Of a stretch of DNA of 64,000 nt, positions 36,665 through 45,374 are shown piece by piece. The stretch's first letter is position 1. Each line of letters opens with the position of its first letter. Under the pieces are notes generated by a model. The model saw only the letters and a program-made list of their open reading frames with translations. It made no database searches and had not been told where the DNA came from. Source of the stretch: Desulfuribacillus alkaliarsenatis (GTDB taxonomy: Bacteria > Bacillota > Bacilli > Desulfuribacillales > Desulfuribacillaceae); the NCBI RefSeq assembly GCF_001730225.1, contig NZ_MIJE01000034.1, forward strand, positions 1-64,000. Reading direction: 5' to 3'. Position numbers and translations under genes: made by a program.

Positions 36665-37354
36665 ATGTTTAGACTAAATAATAATTCTATGAATCCACTG
36701 AAAATCCTAACGAAAAAAGATTGGATAGTGTATCTAACAGTTAATTTAATAGTATTAATTATTAGTCTAGTATTTGCCCTAATAGCTATTTATGAAGCGA
36801 AAATAGCAGAAGAACAACGTAGATTAGCTATTGAGCTAGCATACGAGCAACAGCAAGCTTTAGAGCAAGCGATACTGACAGAAGTAGCTAGAAAACAAGA
36901 GATTGCTGCTATCCAGTATAAGACAGGTCTGGATGATGAAATAGCTCGAAAGATAGTGGAAGAGGCAGGACGTTATGAGTCACTTAATAGCAATTTAATT
37001 GCTGCTGTGATGTTTGTCGAGAGCAGCTATAATCCAATTGCCGTCAGTCATGCTGGAGCAATTGGTATTATGCAGATAATGCCAGTAACAGGGGAGTGGC
37101 TAGCAGAGTTTTTAGAGCGACCTTTTACCATAGATCTACTATATGACCCGCTATATAACATCGAGCTAGCATGCTATTATTTAGATTATCTACTCGATAT
37201 GTATGATAACAACTTACATAGTGCTCTGACAGCTTATAATAGAGGGCCTACAGGACTGGAACGATTTATAGAAAACAATCAACGTACAAGCTCTACCTAT
37301 AGCAATAAAGTTATTGAATTATATGAGAGCTTCAAAAATACTTCTCCTAATTAG
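36665..37354 (+). CDS. Membrane-anchored lytic transglycosylase
   Basis: A 229-residue protein with one N-terminal hydrophobic segment (about 18-42), a charged coiled coil, and a C-terminal SLT domain. The catalytic glutamate lies in FVESSYNP (about residue 119), followed by GAIGIMQIMP and the ALTAYNRGP motif of family 1 transglycosylases. It cleaves peptidoglycan glycan strands on the outer face of the membrane. It stands alone, and the ribosome binding site is weak (GGATGTG). Similar genes in bacilli act in cell-wall turnover. Confidence 0.9.
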   Translation: MFRLNNNSMNPLKILTKKDWIVYLTVNLIVLIISLVFALIAIYEAKIAEEQRRLAIELAYEQQQALEQAILTEVARKQEIAAIQYKTGLDDEIARKIVEEAGRYESLNSNLIAAVMFVESSYNPIAVSHAGAIGIMQIMPVTGEWLAEFLERPFTIDLLYDPLYNIELACYYLDYLLDMYDNNLHSALTAYNRGPTGLERFIENNQRTSSTYSNKVIELYESFKNTSPN

Positions 37355-37379
37355 TAGCTATGGTATATATGCATAACAT

Positions 37380-37461
37380 CCCCCATAAACATTGTATGTA
37401 AGCTTCAATTGCTGGTATGCAAGCTTGATTTATAGATAGGTTACGATTAGTAGTATGGGGG
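37380..37461 (+). promoter_or_regulatory. Possible leader that masks the ribosome site of the sulfate-binding gene
   Basis: CCCCCATA (37380-37387) is complementary to TATGGGGG (37454-37461), the latter holding the likely ribosome binding site of the next gene. Between them lie two near-identical 12-base direct repeats, GTATGTAAGCTT and GTATGCAAGCTT. No known riboswitch consensus was recognised. Confidence 0.3.
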
Positions 37462-37469
37462 TGTGGGGA

Positions 37470-38483
37470 GTGCGAACAATTTTTCTGCTGTTAGTGGGTA
37501 TTATTGGTGTATCAATAGTAGGCTGCGGACTGAAGATTAGCAATACAGATTATACCTTACTTAATGTTTCTTATGATCCTACAAGGGAATTTTACCGTGA
37601 TTTCAATCAACTATTTATAGAATATTGGGAGCAAGAGACTGGTGGGACGGTGCATGTGCTGCAGTCACATGGCGGGGCGGGAAGTCAGGCCCGTGCAGTT
37701 ATAGAAGGACTTGCTGGCGACGTAGTAACAATGGCGTTAGCCTATGATATTGATATGATTCACAAGCTATCTAATTTACTACCATCAGACTGGGAAGGTC
37801 GGCTGCCATATAATTCAACCCCATATACATCTACGATTGTGTTTTTAGTACGGGAGGGTAACCCTAAGAATATAACAGATTGGGACGACTTGATTCGTGA
37901 TGATGTTGCAGTAATTACCCCAAGTCCGAAAACTTCTGGCGGGGCACGCTGGAATTACTTGGCGGCCTGGGGATATGCGATGAATGCATACGGCAATGAT
38001 GAAAAAAAGGCCCTTGAATTCATTACGAAGCTTTATAAAAACGTGCCAGTACTAGATGCGGCAGCGCGTGGTGCTACTACGACCTTTGTTGAACGAGACA
38101 TTGGAGATGTATTTATTACATGGGAGAATGAAGCATATTTAGCAATACAAGAAATTGCAGATAAGGCATTTGAAATTGTTGTCCCTAGTGTTAGTATTCT
38201 CTGTGAGCCACCAGTTGCTCTAGTGGATAAAAACGCAAAAAGAAAAGGTAACTACGAGGTAGCACAGGCATATCTCGAGCATTTATATACGGAAGAAGCG
38301 CAGCATATTATTGCTAAACACTATTTTCGACCAAGAAATGAACAAGTATTAAATCAGTATAGGCACATTTTTGCAGATGTTGAACTATTTACGATTGATG
38401 ATGAAATGTTTGGTGGCTGGACAAAGGCCCATGAGACTCACTTTAGTGACAGAGGATATTTCGACAAAATCTATCGACCATAA
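37470..38483 (+). CDS. Sulfate/thiosulfate-binding lipoprotein
   Basis: GTG 37470 is chosen because GGGGG at 37457-37461 is well spaced; ATG 37455 lies before it. The 337-residue protein has a lipobox (SIVGC), then LLNVSYDPTREFYRDFNQLF and GGAGSQARAVIEGLAGDVVT, typical of Sbp/CysP proteins that bind sulfate or thiosulfate. PSPKTSGGARWNYLAAWGYA and FITWENEAYLA are further family motifs. No cysT, cysW or cysA gene is near, so it must use permeases encoded elsewhere. The next gene is of the unrelated DUF697 type. Confidence 0.88.
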   Translation: MRTIFLLLVGIIGVSIVGCGLKISNTDYTLLNVSYDPTREFYRDFNQLFIEYWEQETGGTVHVLQSHGGAGSQARAVIEGLAGDVVTMALAYDIDMIHKLSNLLPSDWEGRLPYNSTPYTSTIVFLVREGNPKNITDWDDLIRDDVAVITPSPKTSGGARWNYLAAWGYAMNAYGNDEKKALEFITKLYKNVPVLDAAARGATTTFVERDIGDVFITWENEAYLAIQEIADKAFEIVVPSVSILCEPPVALVDKNAKRKGNYEVAQAYLEHLYTEEAQHIIAKHYFRPRNEQVLNQYRHIFADVELFTIDDEMFGGWTKAHETHFSDRGYFDKIYRP

Positions 38484-38507
38484 AGATAAAGAAAACTTAG
38501 TTCAAAA

Positions 38508-38541
38508 GACACAAGGGGGCAGTTCACGGTTCTCTTGTGTC
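38508..38541 (+). terminator. Weak hairpin after the sulfate-binding gene
   Basis: GACACAAG (38508-38515) and CTTGTGTC (38534-38541) pair perfectly around an 18-base loop. No clear T run follows, so termination is doubtful. Confidence 0.3.
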
Positions 38542-38564
38542 AAATTATTATAGGAGAGTGCAGG

Positions 38565-39569
38565 ATGTTTAATGATTTGAAAAAACTAGTGACAATCATT
38601 TGTGTTGTTCTAGCGGTGTTTCTAGCTATAATATGGCTAAATCAGGTAGCGCAATTAGCTGGTTTAGCTGCTAATTTTCATCCGATATTAGGACAAGCTG
38701 TTTTGCTTGTTTTAGTTATTGGTTCGCTAATGGCAATCATAGCGCCATTGATTTGGTTCTATCGCATGCCTAAATCTCTAGTGCCTCCTGAAGCGGAGGG
38801 AACAGAAGAGTACCAAGAATATATAAAGCTATTGGGAGAAAGACTGACTACCAATAAGATTTTAATAGAGCATGGTGTAGTTGTTGATTCAACAGATAAA
38901 AAGAGTATTGAGGAAGCGCTAGTTTTTTTGCAGGAGAGAGCCGATGAGAGCATCAAAGCAAATGCTTCACAGGTGTTTATCGCTACGGCAATCTCGCAGC
39001 ATGGAAGGCTTGATGGACTGATTGTATTATTAGCGCAAATGCGTATGATTTGGCAAGTGAGTCGAATTTTTCACCAGCGTCCATCGATTAGGGAAATGGT
39101 CTATTTGTATATTAACGTATTTACTACGGCACTGCTTGTCAATCAGGTTGAAGATATAGAGCTAATGGAAGAACAAATCGAGCCTGTAATTGCATCTGTA
39201 TTAGGAAGTACACTGGTAGGTGGATCTGTATCTAATGTACTCGCGGGCAGTAATGCCGTAGCTACAGTGATTATTAACTCTGTCTTGCAGGGGTCGGCCA
39301 ATGCCTATTTAACTTTGCGTGTAGGCGTATTAACGAAAAAATATTGTGCGTCAGTAACAAAAGTAGAGCAACAAGGCCTACGCCACTTTGCAGCCGTTGA
39401 GGCTGTGGGGATGTTAAAGGGAGTTGTTAACGAATCGACAGCTGTAGTTAGCAAAGCAGTTATTAGGGCAGCTAAACGAGCGGGTGAGGAATCGTATCAA
39501 GCTAGTAAGGAGTTTGTAGTGAGCACATCTAAGAACTTCTTTGGTAAATTCTTCAAGAGCAAAGTGTAG
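38565..39569 (+). CDS. DUF697 membrane protein
   Basis: The ATG at 38565 follows AGGAGAG by six bases; a longer frame has no ribosome site. The 334-residue protein has two N-terminal hydrophobic segments (about 7-28 and 38-60), a cytoplasmic linker, and a DUF697 region from about 115, including IATAISQHGRLDGLIVLLAQ and the alanine/glycine-rich VGGSVSNVLAGSNAVATV. DUF697 often accompanies small GTPases such as YcjX, but there is no GTPase gene here. The function is unknown. It ends against a bidirectional terminator. Confidence 0.8.
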   Translation: MFNDLKKLVTIICVVLAVFLAIIWLNQVAQLAGLAANFHPILGQAVLLVLVIGSLMAIIAPLIWFYRMPKSLVPPEAEGTEEYQEYIKLLGERLTTNKILIEHGVVVDSTDKKSIEEALVFLQERADESIKANASQVFIATAISQHGRLDGLIVLLAQMRMIWQVSRIFHQRPSIREMVYLYINVFTTALLVNQVEDIELMEEQIEPVIASVLGSTLVGGSVSNVLAGSNAVATVIINSVLQGSANAYLTLRVGVLTKKYCASVTKVEQQGLRHFAAVEAVGMLKGVVNESTAVVSKAVIRAAKRAGEESYQASKEFVVSTSKNFFGKFFKSKV

Positions 39570-39583
39570 GGTGAAAATGATTA

Positions 39584-39612
39584 AGGGGATGTGCCGATAA
39601 AGCACATCCCCT
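39584..39612. terminator. Hairpin between convergent genes
   Basis: AGGGGATGTGC (39584-39594) and GCACATCCCCT (39602-39612) form an 11-bp stem between the DUF697 gene and the minus-strand permease gene. Confidence 0.75.
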
Positions 39613-39642
39613 CTTAAATGTCTTTTAGTCGATAAGCTATAT

Positions 39643-40476
39643 TTATGCGCGGCCTTTAAGCAGCCACTTTTCAAAGCGATATACAGCTTGATACATCATA
39701 GTTGCTATTAAAGCTATGATAAGTAGGCTAAGCATAACAAGGGTGAAATTAAATACCTGGAAACCGTAGATGATTAAATATCCCAACCCTTTTTTAGCAA
39801 CTAGAAACTCCCCTACTATAACACCTACCCAAGCGAGGCCAACGTTAACTTTTAGAGTCGATACGATTGCTGGAAATGAAGCTGGTAGGATTACTTTGGT
39901 GTAAGTGTCTTGCTTGCGTCCACCAAAGCTATCGACAACTTTGATATAGTTCTTATTCACTTCTTTGAAGTTGTTGTAGACTACGATTGTTGTGATTATT
40001 ACGGTAATAGACAAGGCCATCGCCATGATTGATAAGAATCCCGGTCCAAGACTTACGATGAATACTGGTCCTAGGGCAACCTTAGGCATACTGTTTAGGA
40101 CTACTAAGTATGGTTCTAGTACACGGTCTAAAAACGGTGACCACCAGATTGTCGATGCAACAATAGTTCCTATAATCGTCCCTAATAAAAATCCCAGGAC
40201 TGTTTCTGTTAGTGTAACCGTAACATGTGGCAGTAGAGTGCCGTCGCTGATTTTTGTTAAAAACAGATTCCATATTCTCGATGGATAGCTAAAGATTAAT
40301 GGGTTAATCCAACGATTGACAGACGCTAATTCCCAGGTTGCAAAGAAGCCAATTAAGATTGTTAATTGAACCGATAAGACCTGTAGTTTTGTCTTGCGCT
40401 CATTTTTTAAGTAATTGGCGTGTATCGTCTTAGGGTCTATGTTAGATATTTTATCGCAATCATTGTTCATCGACAT
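39643..40476 (-). CDS. SsuC/TauC-type ABC transporter permease
   Basis: The likely start is the ATG at 40476 (AAGGAG at 40486-40481); an ATG six bases later is an alternative. The protein has about 277 residues and six hydrophobic segments after a hydrophilic N-terminus of about 35 residues. The ATPase-contact loop includes [20 protein letters not shown]. It belongs to the sulfonate/nitrate/taurine family of importers. It overlaps the ATPase gene stop and is the last gene of a three-gene minus-strand operon. Confidence 0.88.
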   Translation of the reverse strand: MSMNNDCDKISNIDPKTIHANYLKNERKTKLQVLSVQLTILIGFFATWELASVNRWINPLIFSYPSRIWNLFLTKISDGTLLPHVTVTLTETVLGFLLGTIIGTIVASTIWWSPFLDRVLEPYLVVLNSMPKVALGPVFIVSLGPGFLSIMAMALSITVIITTIVVYNNFKEVNKNYIKVVDSFGGRKQDTYTKVILPASFPAIVSTLKVNVGLAWVGVIVGEFLVAKKGLGYLIIYGFQVFNFTLVMLSLLIIALIATMMYQAVYRFEKWLLKGRA

Positions 40477-41242
40477 CCAACTCCTTCCATATTTTATGGA
40501 AGATATCATAGAAGCCTTCAACCTCTCTGGCACTGAAGGGCACAGTATTTCGAATTTCATCAGGAATTATAACGGTTTCCTTAATTTTACCTGGGTAGTT
40601 ATCCATAATAATGATGCGATCACTCATTGCAATTGCTTCGGCAATATCGTGGGTAACAAGGATTGCTGTTTTGTTATGTTTCTTTAAGGTCATAGAGACT
40701 AAATCTTCGAGCTTAAGTTTGTTTTGATAATCTAGTGCGGAGAATGGTTCATCTAGCAGTAGCACATCTGGTTTGGCAGCTAGTGTGCGGACGAGTGCTG
40801 CCCGTTGACGCATACCTCCAGATAGCTGACTCGGATAATGATCCTTATATTTTGCTAGGCCCATCTCTTTCAACAGGTGTAAGGCATACTCTTCTGTTTC
40901 CTTCGTTAGCTGCTTCATTACTTCTAGGCCGATACAGGCGTTTTTAAAGATTGTGCGCCAGTCAAACAAATAATCGGACTGAAGCATGTAACCAACCTTT
41001 GATGAAGGCTTAGTTATTGCTATATTATCTATTAATATCTTTCCGCAAGTAGGCTTAAGTAGCCCTGCAATACAAGATAGGATTGTGCTTTTTCCACAGC
41101 CGCTGGGACCGACGATACTAACAAATTCACCTGTTTTTACGTCTAAATTAATGTTTTCAATTGCAGTGTTAGCCTCGGTTGAATTGACATAGACGTGGGT
41201 TATATTTTGCAGTTGAATTTTAGTAGTATCCATAGCTATCAT
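40460..41242 (-). CDS. SsuB/TauB-type ABC transporter ATPase
   Basis: A 260-residue ATPase with Walker [10 protein letters not shown], signature [16 protein letters not shown], Walker [12 protein letters not shown] and switch histidine in [10 protein letters not shown]. These match the ATPases of sulfonate, nitrate and taurine importers. The start overlaps the stop of the binding-protein gene (TAATGATA), with a second in-frame ATG nine bases later. It energises the permease encoded immediately downstream. Confidence 0.93.
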   Translation of the reverse strand: MIAMDTTKIQLQNITHVYVNSTEANTAIENINLDVKTGEFVSIVGPSGCGKSTILSCIAGLLKPTCGKILIDNIAITKPSSKVGYMLQSDYLFDWRTIFKNACIGLEVMKQLTKETEEYALHLLKEMGLAKYKDHYPSQLSGGMRQRAALVRTLAAKPDVLLLDEPFSALDYQNKLKLEDLVSMTLKKHNKTAILVTHDIAEAIAMSDRIIIMDNYPGKIKETVIIPDEIRNTVPFSAREVEGFYDIFHKIWKELDVDEQ

Positions 41243-42234
41243 TACTGCATTGCCTTCTCTGCAAAGCTAGTATTTACTAAAACTGAGTGCTCGACACGCA
41301 GCTGTAGTTCGCCTGCTTCTTCAATAATATCTTGAAGGAGATTCCATTCTTGCTCATCTAGTATTGGATTTCTATCATAAGATTCCTGCGCTCGGTACCT
41401 GTCAACAACTGCTGTAATTATATCTATTTCTGTGTCGGCGAAGAATGGTGCAATAGACGCAGCAACGACCTCTGCTGGCTGTTCATATACCCATGTTTGT
41501 GCTCTATAAATAGCGTTAGTGAATTTTTGGATAATCTCAGGATTCTTCTGAATGTAGCTGTCCTTAGCCATGAAAACTGTATAAGGGATATTGCCACTTT
41601 CAGTACCAAAGGAAGCTAACACGTGACCCAAGCCCTCCCGTTCAAAGATAGTTGCCTGAGGTTCGAATAATTGTACATATTCGCCAGTCCCTGATGCGAA
41701 GGCATTTGCGATATTTGCGAAATCAATGTTTTGAATTAAATCAAGGTCGTTGTGCGGATCAATTCCTTTGCTCTTAAGAACATACTCCCCAACCATTTGT
41801 GGCATACCGCCAACTCGCTGCCCTAAGAACACACTACCCTTTAAGTCGTCCCAGGTAAAATCGGGATTAGGCTCCCTGGCAACAAGAAATGTCCCATCAG
41901 TTTGTGTGAGCTGCGCAAAGTTCACAACTACATCATCTGCGCCCTGTTGATAGACGTAAATACTAGTTTCACTTCCGACAAGGGCGATGTCTGCTCCACC
42001 AGAGATTAATGTGGTCATTGTAACATCTCCACCCCAGGTAGTTGTGATTGTAACGTCTAATCCCTCATCTTCAAAAAAACCCTCCGTCACGGCTACATAC
42101 TGAGGAGCATAAAAGATTGAACGTGTAACTTCAGCTACTTCTATTTTTGTTAAATCGCTGGAACTACCTCCACATGCTGGCAACAACAATGCTACCGATA
42201 TAAGCATGATTAATATAAACTGCGCTTTCCTCAT
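41242..42234 (-). CDS. NMT1/SsuA-type substrate-binding lipoprotein
   Basis: A 330-residue lipoprotein with a lipobox (LLPAC) at about residue 21. The body reads FYAPQYVAVTEGFFEDEGLD followed by GGADIALVGSE, typical of NMT1/SsuA-like proteins that bind sulfonates, nitrate, or thiamine pyrimidines. The ligand cannot be decided; the sulfate-binding gene nearby makes organosulfur compounds plausible. First gene of the minus-strand operon, with AAAGGAGTGA before the ATG. About 260 bases of AT-rich promoter DNA separate it from the divergent gene at 42.5 kb. Confidence 0.9.
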   Translation of the reverse strand: MRKAQFILIMLISVALLLPACGGSSSDLTKIEVAEVTRSIFYAPQYVAVTEGFFEDEGLDVTITTTWGGDVTMTTLISGGADIALVGSETSIYVYQQGADDVVVNFAQLTQTDGTFLVAREPNPDFTWDDLKGSVFLGQRVGGMPQMVGEYVLKSKGIDPHNDLDLIQNIDFANIANAFASGTGEYVQLFEPQATIFEREGLGHVLASFGTESGNIPYTVFMAKDSYIQKNPEIIQKFTNAIYRAQTWVYEQPAEVVAASIAPFFADTEIDIITAVVDRYRAQESYDRNPILDEQEWNLLQDIIEEAGELQLRVEHSVLVNTSFAEKAMQ

Positions 42235-42494
42235 GAATAAATCACTCCTTTAAAATAGTTTTATAATTTTTTTAGGTGAATTAAGTCTAAATAGGATATT
42301 GTATTGTATTCACAATTGCCTATGTGTGTTCAACAAAAAAATATGCGGATGATTCGCGTTTTTATGGTATAATAACAGTAGTTAATAATGACTGATACAG
42401 ATGGGCATATATAGTAGAATATAACTAGGGAATATATAGAGCTAAATGAAACATATAGAAAAAGATTGTATTTAGATAATGGGAGGAAATGAGC

Positions 42495-43352
42495 ATGGAA
42501 ATATCTAAGAGCATTGGAAAATATATTGTAGATTTCATATATGATAAGACAGGCTTTCATTCGATTGTATGTAATGACCAGGCAGTGATAATTGCCGATT
42601 CAGCAGGGACAAGACTTGGCAATACACATATTGGATCTAAACAGGTATTAAAAGCTGGTATAGATATTTATAAGGTTACTGCAGAAGAATCGGCAGCATC
42701 TAATGGGAAAATGAAGGAAGGGGCAAATCTACCCATTTTCTATGAGGGTAGAAAGATAGGTAGTTTCGGCATTGCTGGAGACTTAAATTTTACTATACCT
42801 GTAGCAAATATAGCAGCAGAGCTTATTGCTGTACGCTTACGTGATGAAGCAACTAAGGAGACGCTACAGGAATATGTGGGCACATTAAATGACGTAGCTC
42901 AGGATACGGTGGCTGCGATTGAAGAAATCACTGCATCTTCTGAAGAGCTAGCTTCAACAAGTGAAACGGTAGCAACTGCTGCTGTACAAGCCTCGGACTA
43001 TGTGAAAAACACGAATAATATTTTAGAGTTATTGGCTAAGGTTGCCCAACAAACTAAGATGCTCGGTCTAAATGCGGCAATTGAGGCATCACGGGCAGGG
43101 GAGTACGGACGTAGTTTTTTAGTTGTTGCCAAAGAAGTTAGTAAGCTTGCCGAAGACAGTCGCAATTCATCAGAAGAAATTGTTCAGATTTTAGGGACGC
43201 TAAAAGAAGTTATTGAAAGGGTATCTAAGGATATACAGCAAACAAGTGTAATTGCCAATGAACAATCGAAAGCATTACAGGATATTGCCCGCCTGGCAGA
43301 GTCCGTTCAAGATGTAGTAAAGAGTCTTAAAGACATTGCTGAACAACTTTAG
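42495..43352 (+). CDS. Soluble diacid-recognition/chemoreceptor-like protein, copy 1
   Basis: ATG 42495 is preferred: GGGAGG (42481-42486) is eight bases upstream, and the resulting 285 residues align end to end with copy 2. Residues about 1-125 (DFIYDKTGFHSIVCNDQAVI, IADSAGTRLG) match the putative sugar-diacid recognition domain of CdaR-type regulators. Residues about 140-285 form a short receptor signalling domain with tip QQTKMLGLNAAIEASRAGEY and GRSFLVVAKEVSKLA. It has no membrane segment, so it would sense an internal ligand and signal to CheA/CheW. It was not found inside the che operon. Confidence 0.88.
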   Translation: MEISKSIGKYIVDFIYDKTGFHSIVCNDQAVIIADSAGTRLGNTHIGSKQVLKAGIDIYKVTAEESAASNGKMKEGANLPIFYEGRKIGSFGIAGDLNFTIPVANIAAELIAVRLRDEATKETLQEYVGTLNDVAQDTVAAIEEITASSEELASTSETVATAAVQASDYVKNTNNILELLAKVAQQTKMLGLNAAIEASRAGEYGRSFLVVAKEVSKLAEDSRNSSEEIVQILGTLKEVIERVSKDIQQTSVIANEQSKALQDIARLAESVQDVVKSLKDIAEQL

Positions 43353-43480
43353 AGCCCTCTAATAAACGTGATAAAATAATTGTAGAAAAACTACTGGAAA
43401 TCTAGTAATTATCATATATAATGTTTAATTATTAGCAACTCTAAAGTTTAGAGCGTGAAAGATAGAGAGGTGATATTGTA

Positions 43481-44338
43481 ATGGAGGTTTCTGCGGGAAT
43501 AGGGCGATATATTGTTGACTTTATTTACGATAAAACAGGCTTTCATTCAATAGTTTGTAACGAACAAGCTGTGATAATTGCAGATTCTGCGGGCACCCGT
43601 ATTGGCAAAACACATGGTGGTGCAAAACAAATTATTCAAGATAAACTGGAAATTTTTAAAGTGACAGCTGAAATGGCTACTAATTCCAATGGAACAATGA
43701 AAGAAGGGACAAGTCTACCGATTATATTCAGTGGACAAATTATTGGTACATTCGGAATTACTGGGGATTTAAATTATACACTTCCTATTGCCAATATTGC
43801 TGCAGAACTTATTTCTGTCCGCTTGCGTGACGAGGCTACTAAGGAAACGTTGCAGGGATATGTCTCTACCTTAAATGATGTTGCTCAAGACACGGTGGCT
43901 GCGATTGAAGAAATTACTGCTTCATCAGAAGAATTAGCTTCAACTAGTGAAACAGTAGCAACTTCAGCAGTACAAGCCACGAATTATGTGCAAAATACGA
44001 ATAATATATTAGATTTATTGGCTAAGGTTGCGCAACAGACGAAGATGTTAGGTTTAAATGCAGCAATTGAGGCGTCGAGGGCAGGGGAATATGGACGTAG
44101 CTTTTTAGTTGTTGCTAAAGAGGTAAGTAAGCTAGCGGAAGATAGCCGCAATTCATCGGAAGAAATAGTACAGATTTTAGGGACGCTTAAGGATGTTATT
44201 GAAAGGGTATCTAATGATATACAACAGACTAGTGTAATTGCCAATGAACAATCGAAGGCATTGCAGGACATTGCAAGATTAGCAGATTCCGTTCAGGACG
44301 TAGTGACAAGTCTCAAAGACATTGCTGAACAACTGTAA
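43481..44338 (+). CDS. Soluble diacid-recognition/chemoreceptor-like protein, copy 2
   Basis: A 285-residue tandem paralogue of the preceding gene with the same two-domain layout and no gaps. The signalling half is nearly identical, while the ligand-binding half is more diverged (for example SKQVLKAGIDIYK versus AKQIIQDKLEIFK). This suggests the two copies bind different ligands but share one signalling partner. It has its own AGAGGTGAT ribosome site and probably its own promoter (TATAAT near 43415). A strong terminator follows. Confidence 0.88.
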   Translation: MEVSAGIGRYIVDFIYDKTGFHSIVCNEQAVIIADSAGTRIGKTHGGAKQIIQDKLEIFKVTAEMATNSNGTMKEGTSLPIIFSGQIIGTFGITGDLNYTLPIANIAAELISVRLRDEATKETLQGYVSTLNDVAQDTVAAIEEITASSEELASTSETVATSAVQATNYVQNTNNILDLLAKVAQQTKMLGLNAAIEASRAGEYGRSFLVVAKEVSKLAEDSRNSSEEIVQILGTLKDVIERVSNDIQQTSVIANEQSKALQDIARLADSVQDVVTSLKDIAEQL

Positions 44339-44352
44339 ATATAAGTTGCATA

Positions 44353-44397
44353 AGAAAACTAACTTCTTTAAAGTAGGAGCTTAGTTTTCTTTTTTTT
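44353..44397 (+). terminator. Intrinsic terminator after the twin receptor genes
   Basis: AGAAAACTAA (44353-44362) and TTAGTTTTCT (44381-44390) pair perfectly, followed by seven Ts. Confidence 0.88.
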
Positions 44398-44524
44398 GCC
44401 TTTCGAAGGATTATTGTTGAAAAATAATAGGTATAAAATACGGATAGAAAATTTATTAAATATATGATAAAAAATATATATTGCTTAAGGTTTGGATTGG
44501 CTAAGCTGCCTGGGGGGAATAGTT

Positions 44525-45118
44525 TTGCAAAAGAGTAAGACTCGGGAAAAAATAATCGAAGTAGCAAAAGAGATGTTTCAAGAGCAAGGCTATGTCCATA
44601 GTACAACTAAGGAGATAGCCCGCAGGGCTGATGTCAATGAAGTTACAATCTTTAGACACTTCGGTAGTAAGGAAAATCTGTTCAATGAAGTGATGGGCAG
44701 CATAACAACGGTTGCTGTGTTTAATGATGAATTTGAAAAGCAATTCATAGGAAATCTGAGAGAGGATTTAACACTTTTTGCCAATACTTACATAGAGTCG
44801 GCCTGTGAGAGAATTATGCTCTTAAATTTAGGATTGATGGACGGACCTAGAGATCCAGAGATGGGTCGTCTAGTTGGGCAAATAGCGCTGCGGATTACAG
44901 GTTTTCTAGCTGACTATCTCAACAAGTTACATGAAAATGGTATTATACCAAACAATGACTTTTATTTGACGAGCCAAATGATGTATAGTGTCTTATATCA
45001 TTATGTAATTAGCAACTATAGTATGTCGGGAGCTAAAAATATCATGCAAGTAGATAAAGCAACTATAGTAAAAGAATGTGTAGAAATGTTTTATAATAAA
45101 CTTATGAACGGAAAGTAA
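44525..45118 (+). CDS. TetR-family transcription regulator
   Basis: TTG 44525 is chosen because GGGGGG (44512-44517) lies seven bases upstream. The 197-residue protein has the TetR helix-turn-helix at about residues 5-50 (TTKEIARRADVNEVTIFRHF). The C-terminal ligand and dimer domain is unclassified. It is immediately upstream of two cytochrome genes and their 36-bp palindrome, the size and symmetry expected for a TetR-family operator, so it is a strong candidate for their regulator. A terminator separates the units, so it is transcribed on its own. Confidence 0.9.
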   Translation: MQKSKTREKIIEVAKEMFQEQGYVHSTTKEIARRADVNEVTIFRHFGSKENLFNEVMGSITTVAVFNDEFEKQFIGNLREDLTLFANTYIESACERIMLLNLGLMDGPRDPEMGRLVGQIALRITGFLADYLNKLHENGIIPNNDFYLTSQMMYSVLYHYVISNYSMSGAKNIMQVDKATIVKECVEMFYNKLMNGK

Positions 45119-45166
45119 AAGAATTAACACTTAATATTACGCAGTTATAATATAACAATAAATAGA

Positions 45167-45207
45167 ATATGAAGGCCCAGCACTGATTAGTTGCTGGGTC
45201 TTCATAT
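45167..45207 (+). terminator. Hairpin terminator after the TetR gene
   Basis: ATATGAAGGCCCAGCA (45167-45182) pairs with TGCTGGGTCTTCATAT (45192-45207) with one wobble pair, a stem of 16 bp, followed by TCTTCATTTC. Confidence 0.75.
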
Positions 45208-45263
45208 TCTTCATTTCGGACATAAGTTAGACAAAAATATTTCAAAAATAGTTCATATTTGTA

Positions 45264-45292
45264 TTGATTATGTGATATTCGTCATATATAAT
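45264..45292 (+). promoter_or_regulatory. Sigma-A promoter of the pentaheme cytochrome operon
   Basis: TTGATT (45264-45269) and a perfect TATAAT (45287-45292) are separated by 17 bases. Expected transcription starts near 45299. The spacer contains TGTGATATTCGTCATA, a near match to CRP/FNR-type sites (TGTGA, six bases, TCACA). Confidence 0.65.
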
Positions 45293-45297
45293 GATTA

Positions 45298-45333
45298 CAA
45301 ATGTAATGCAAGTGTACACTTGCATTGCATTTG
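45298..45333 (+). promoter_or_regulatory. 36-bp palindromic operator overlapping the cytochrome transcription start
   Basis: The core AATGCAAGTGTACACTTGCATT at 45305-45326 is a perfect palindrome. Extended to 45298-45333, 17 of 18 base pairs of the two half-sites match. It has no loop and no T run, so it fits a DNA operator rather than a terminator. It lies directly downstream of the -10 box, where a bound TetR-type repressor would block initiation. Confidence 0.7.
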
Positions 45334-45374
45334 ATGGTTTGTATTACATAAAAAGGAAGGGAGAAAAAAGAATT

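Noticed and set aside
38371-38553. Short frame overlapping the end of the sulfate-binding gene
   Set aside because: It is in another frame of a conserved protein and has no ribosome site.
45298-45333. Terminator or attenuator
   Set aside because: The palindrome has no loop and no T run, and a terminator for the TetR gene already lies upstream.
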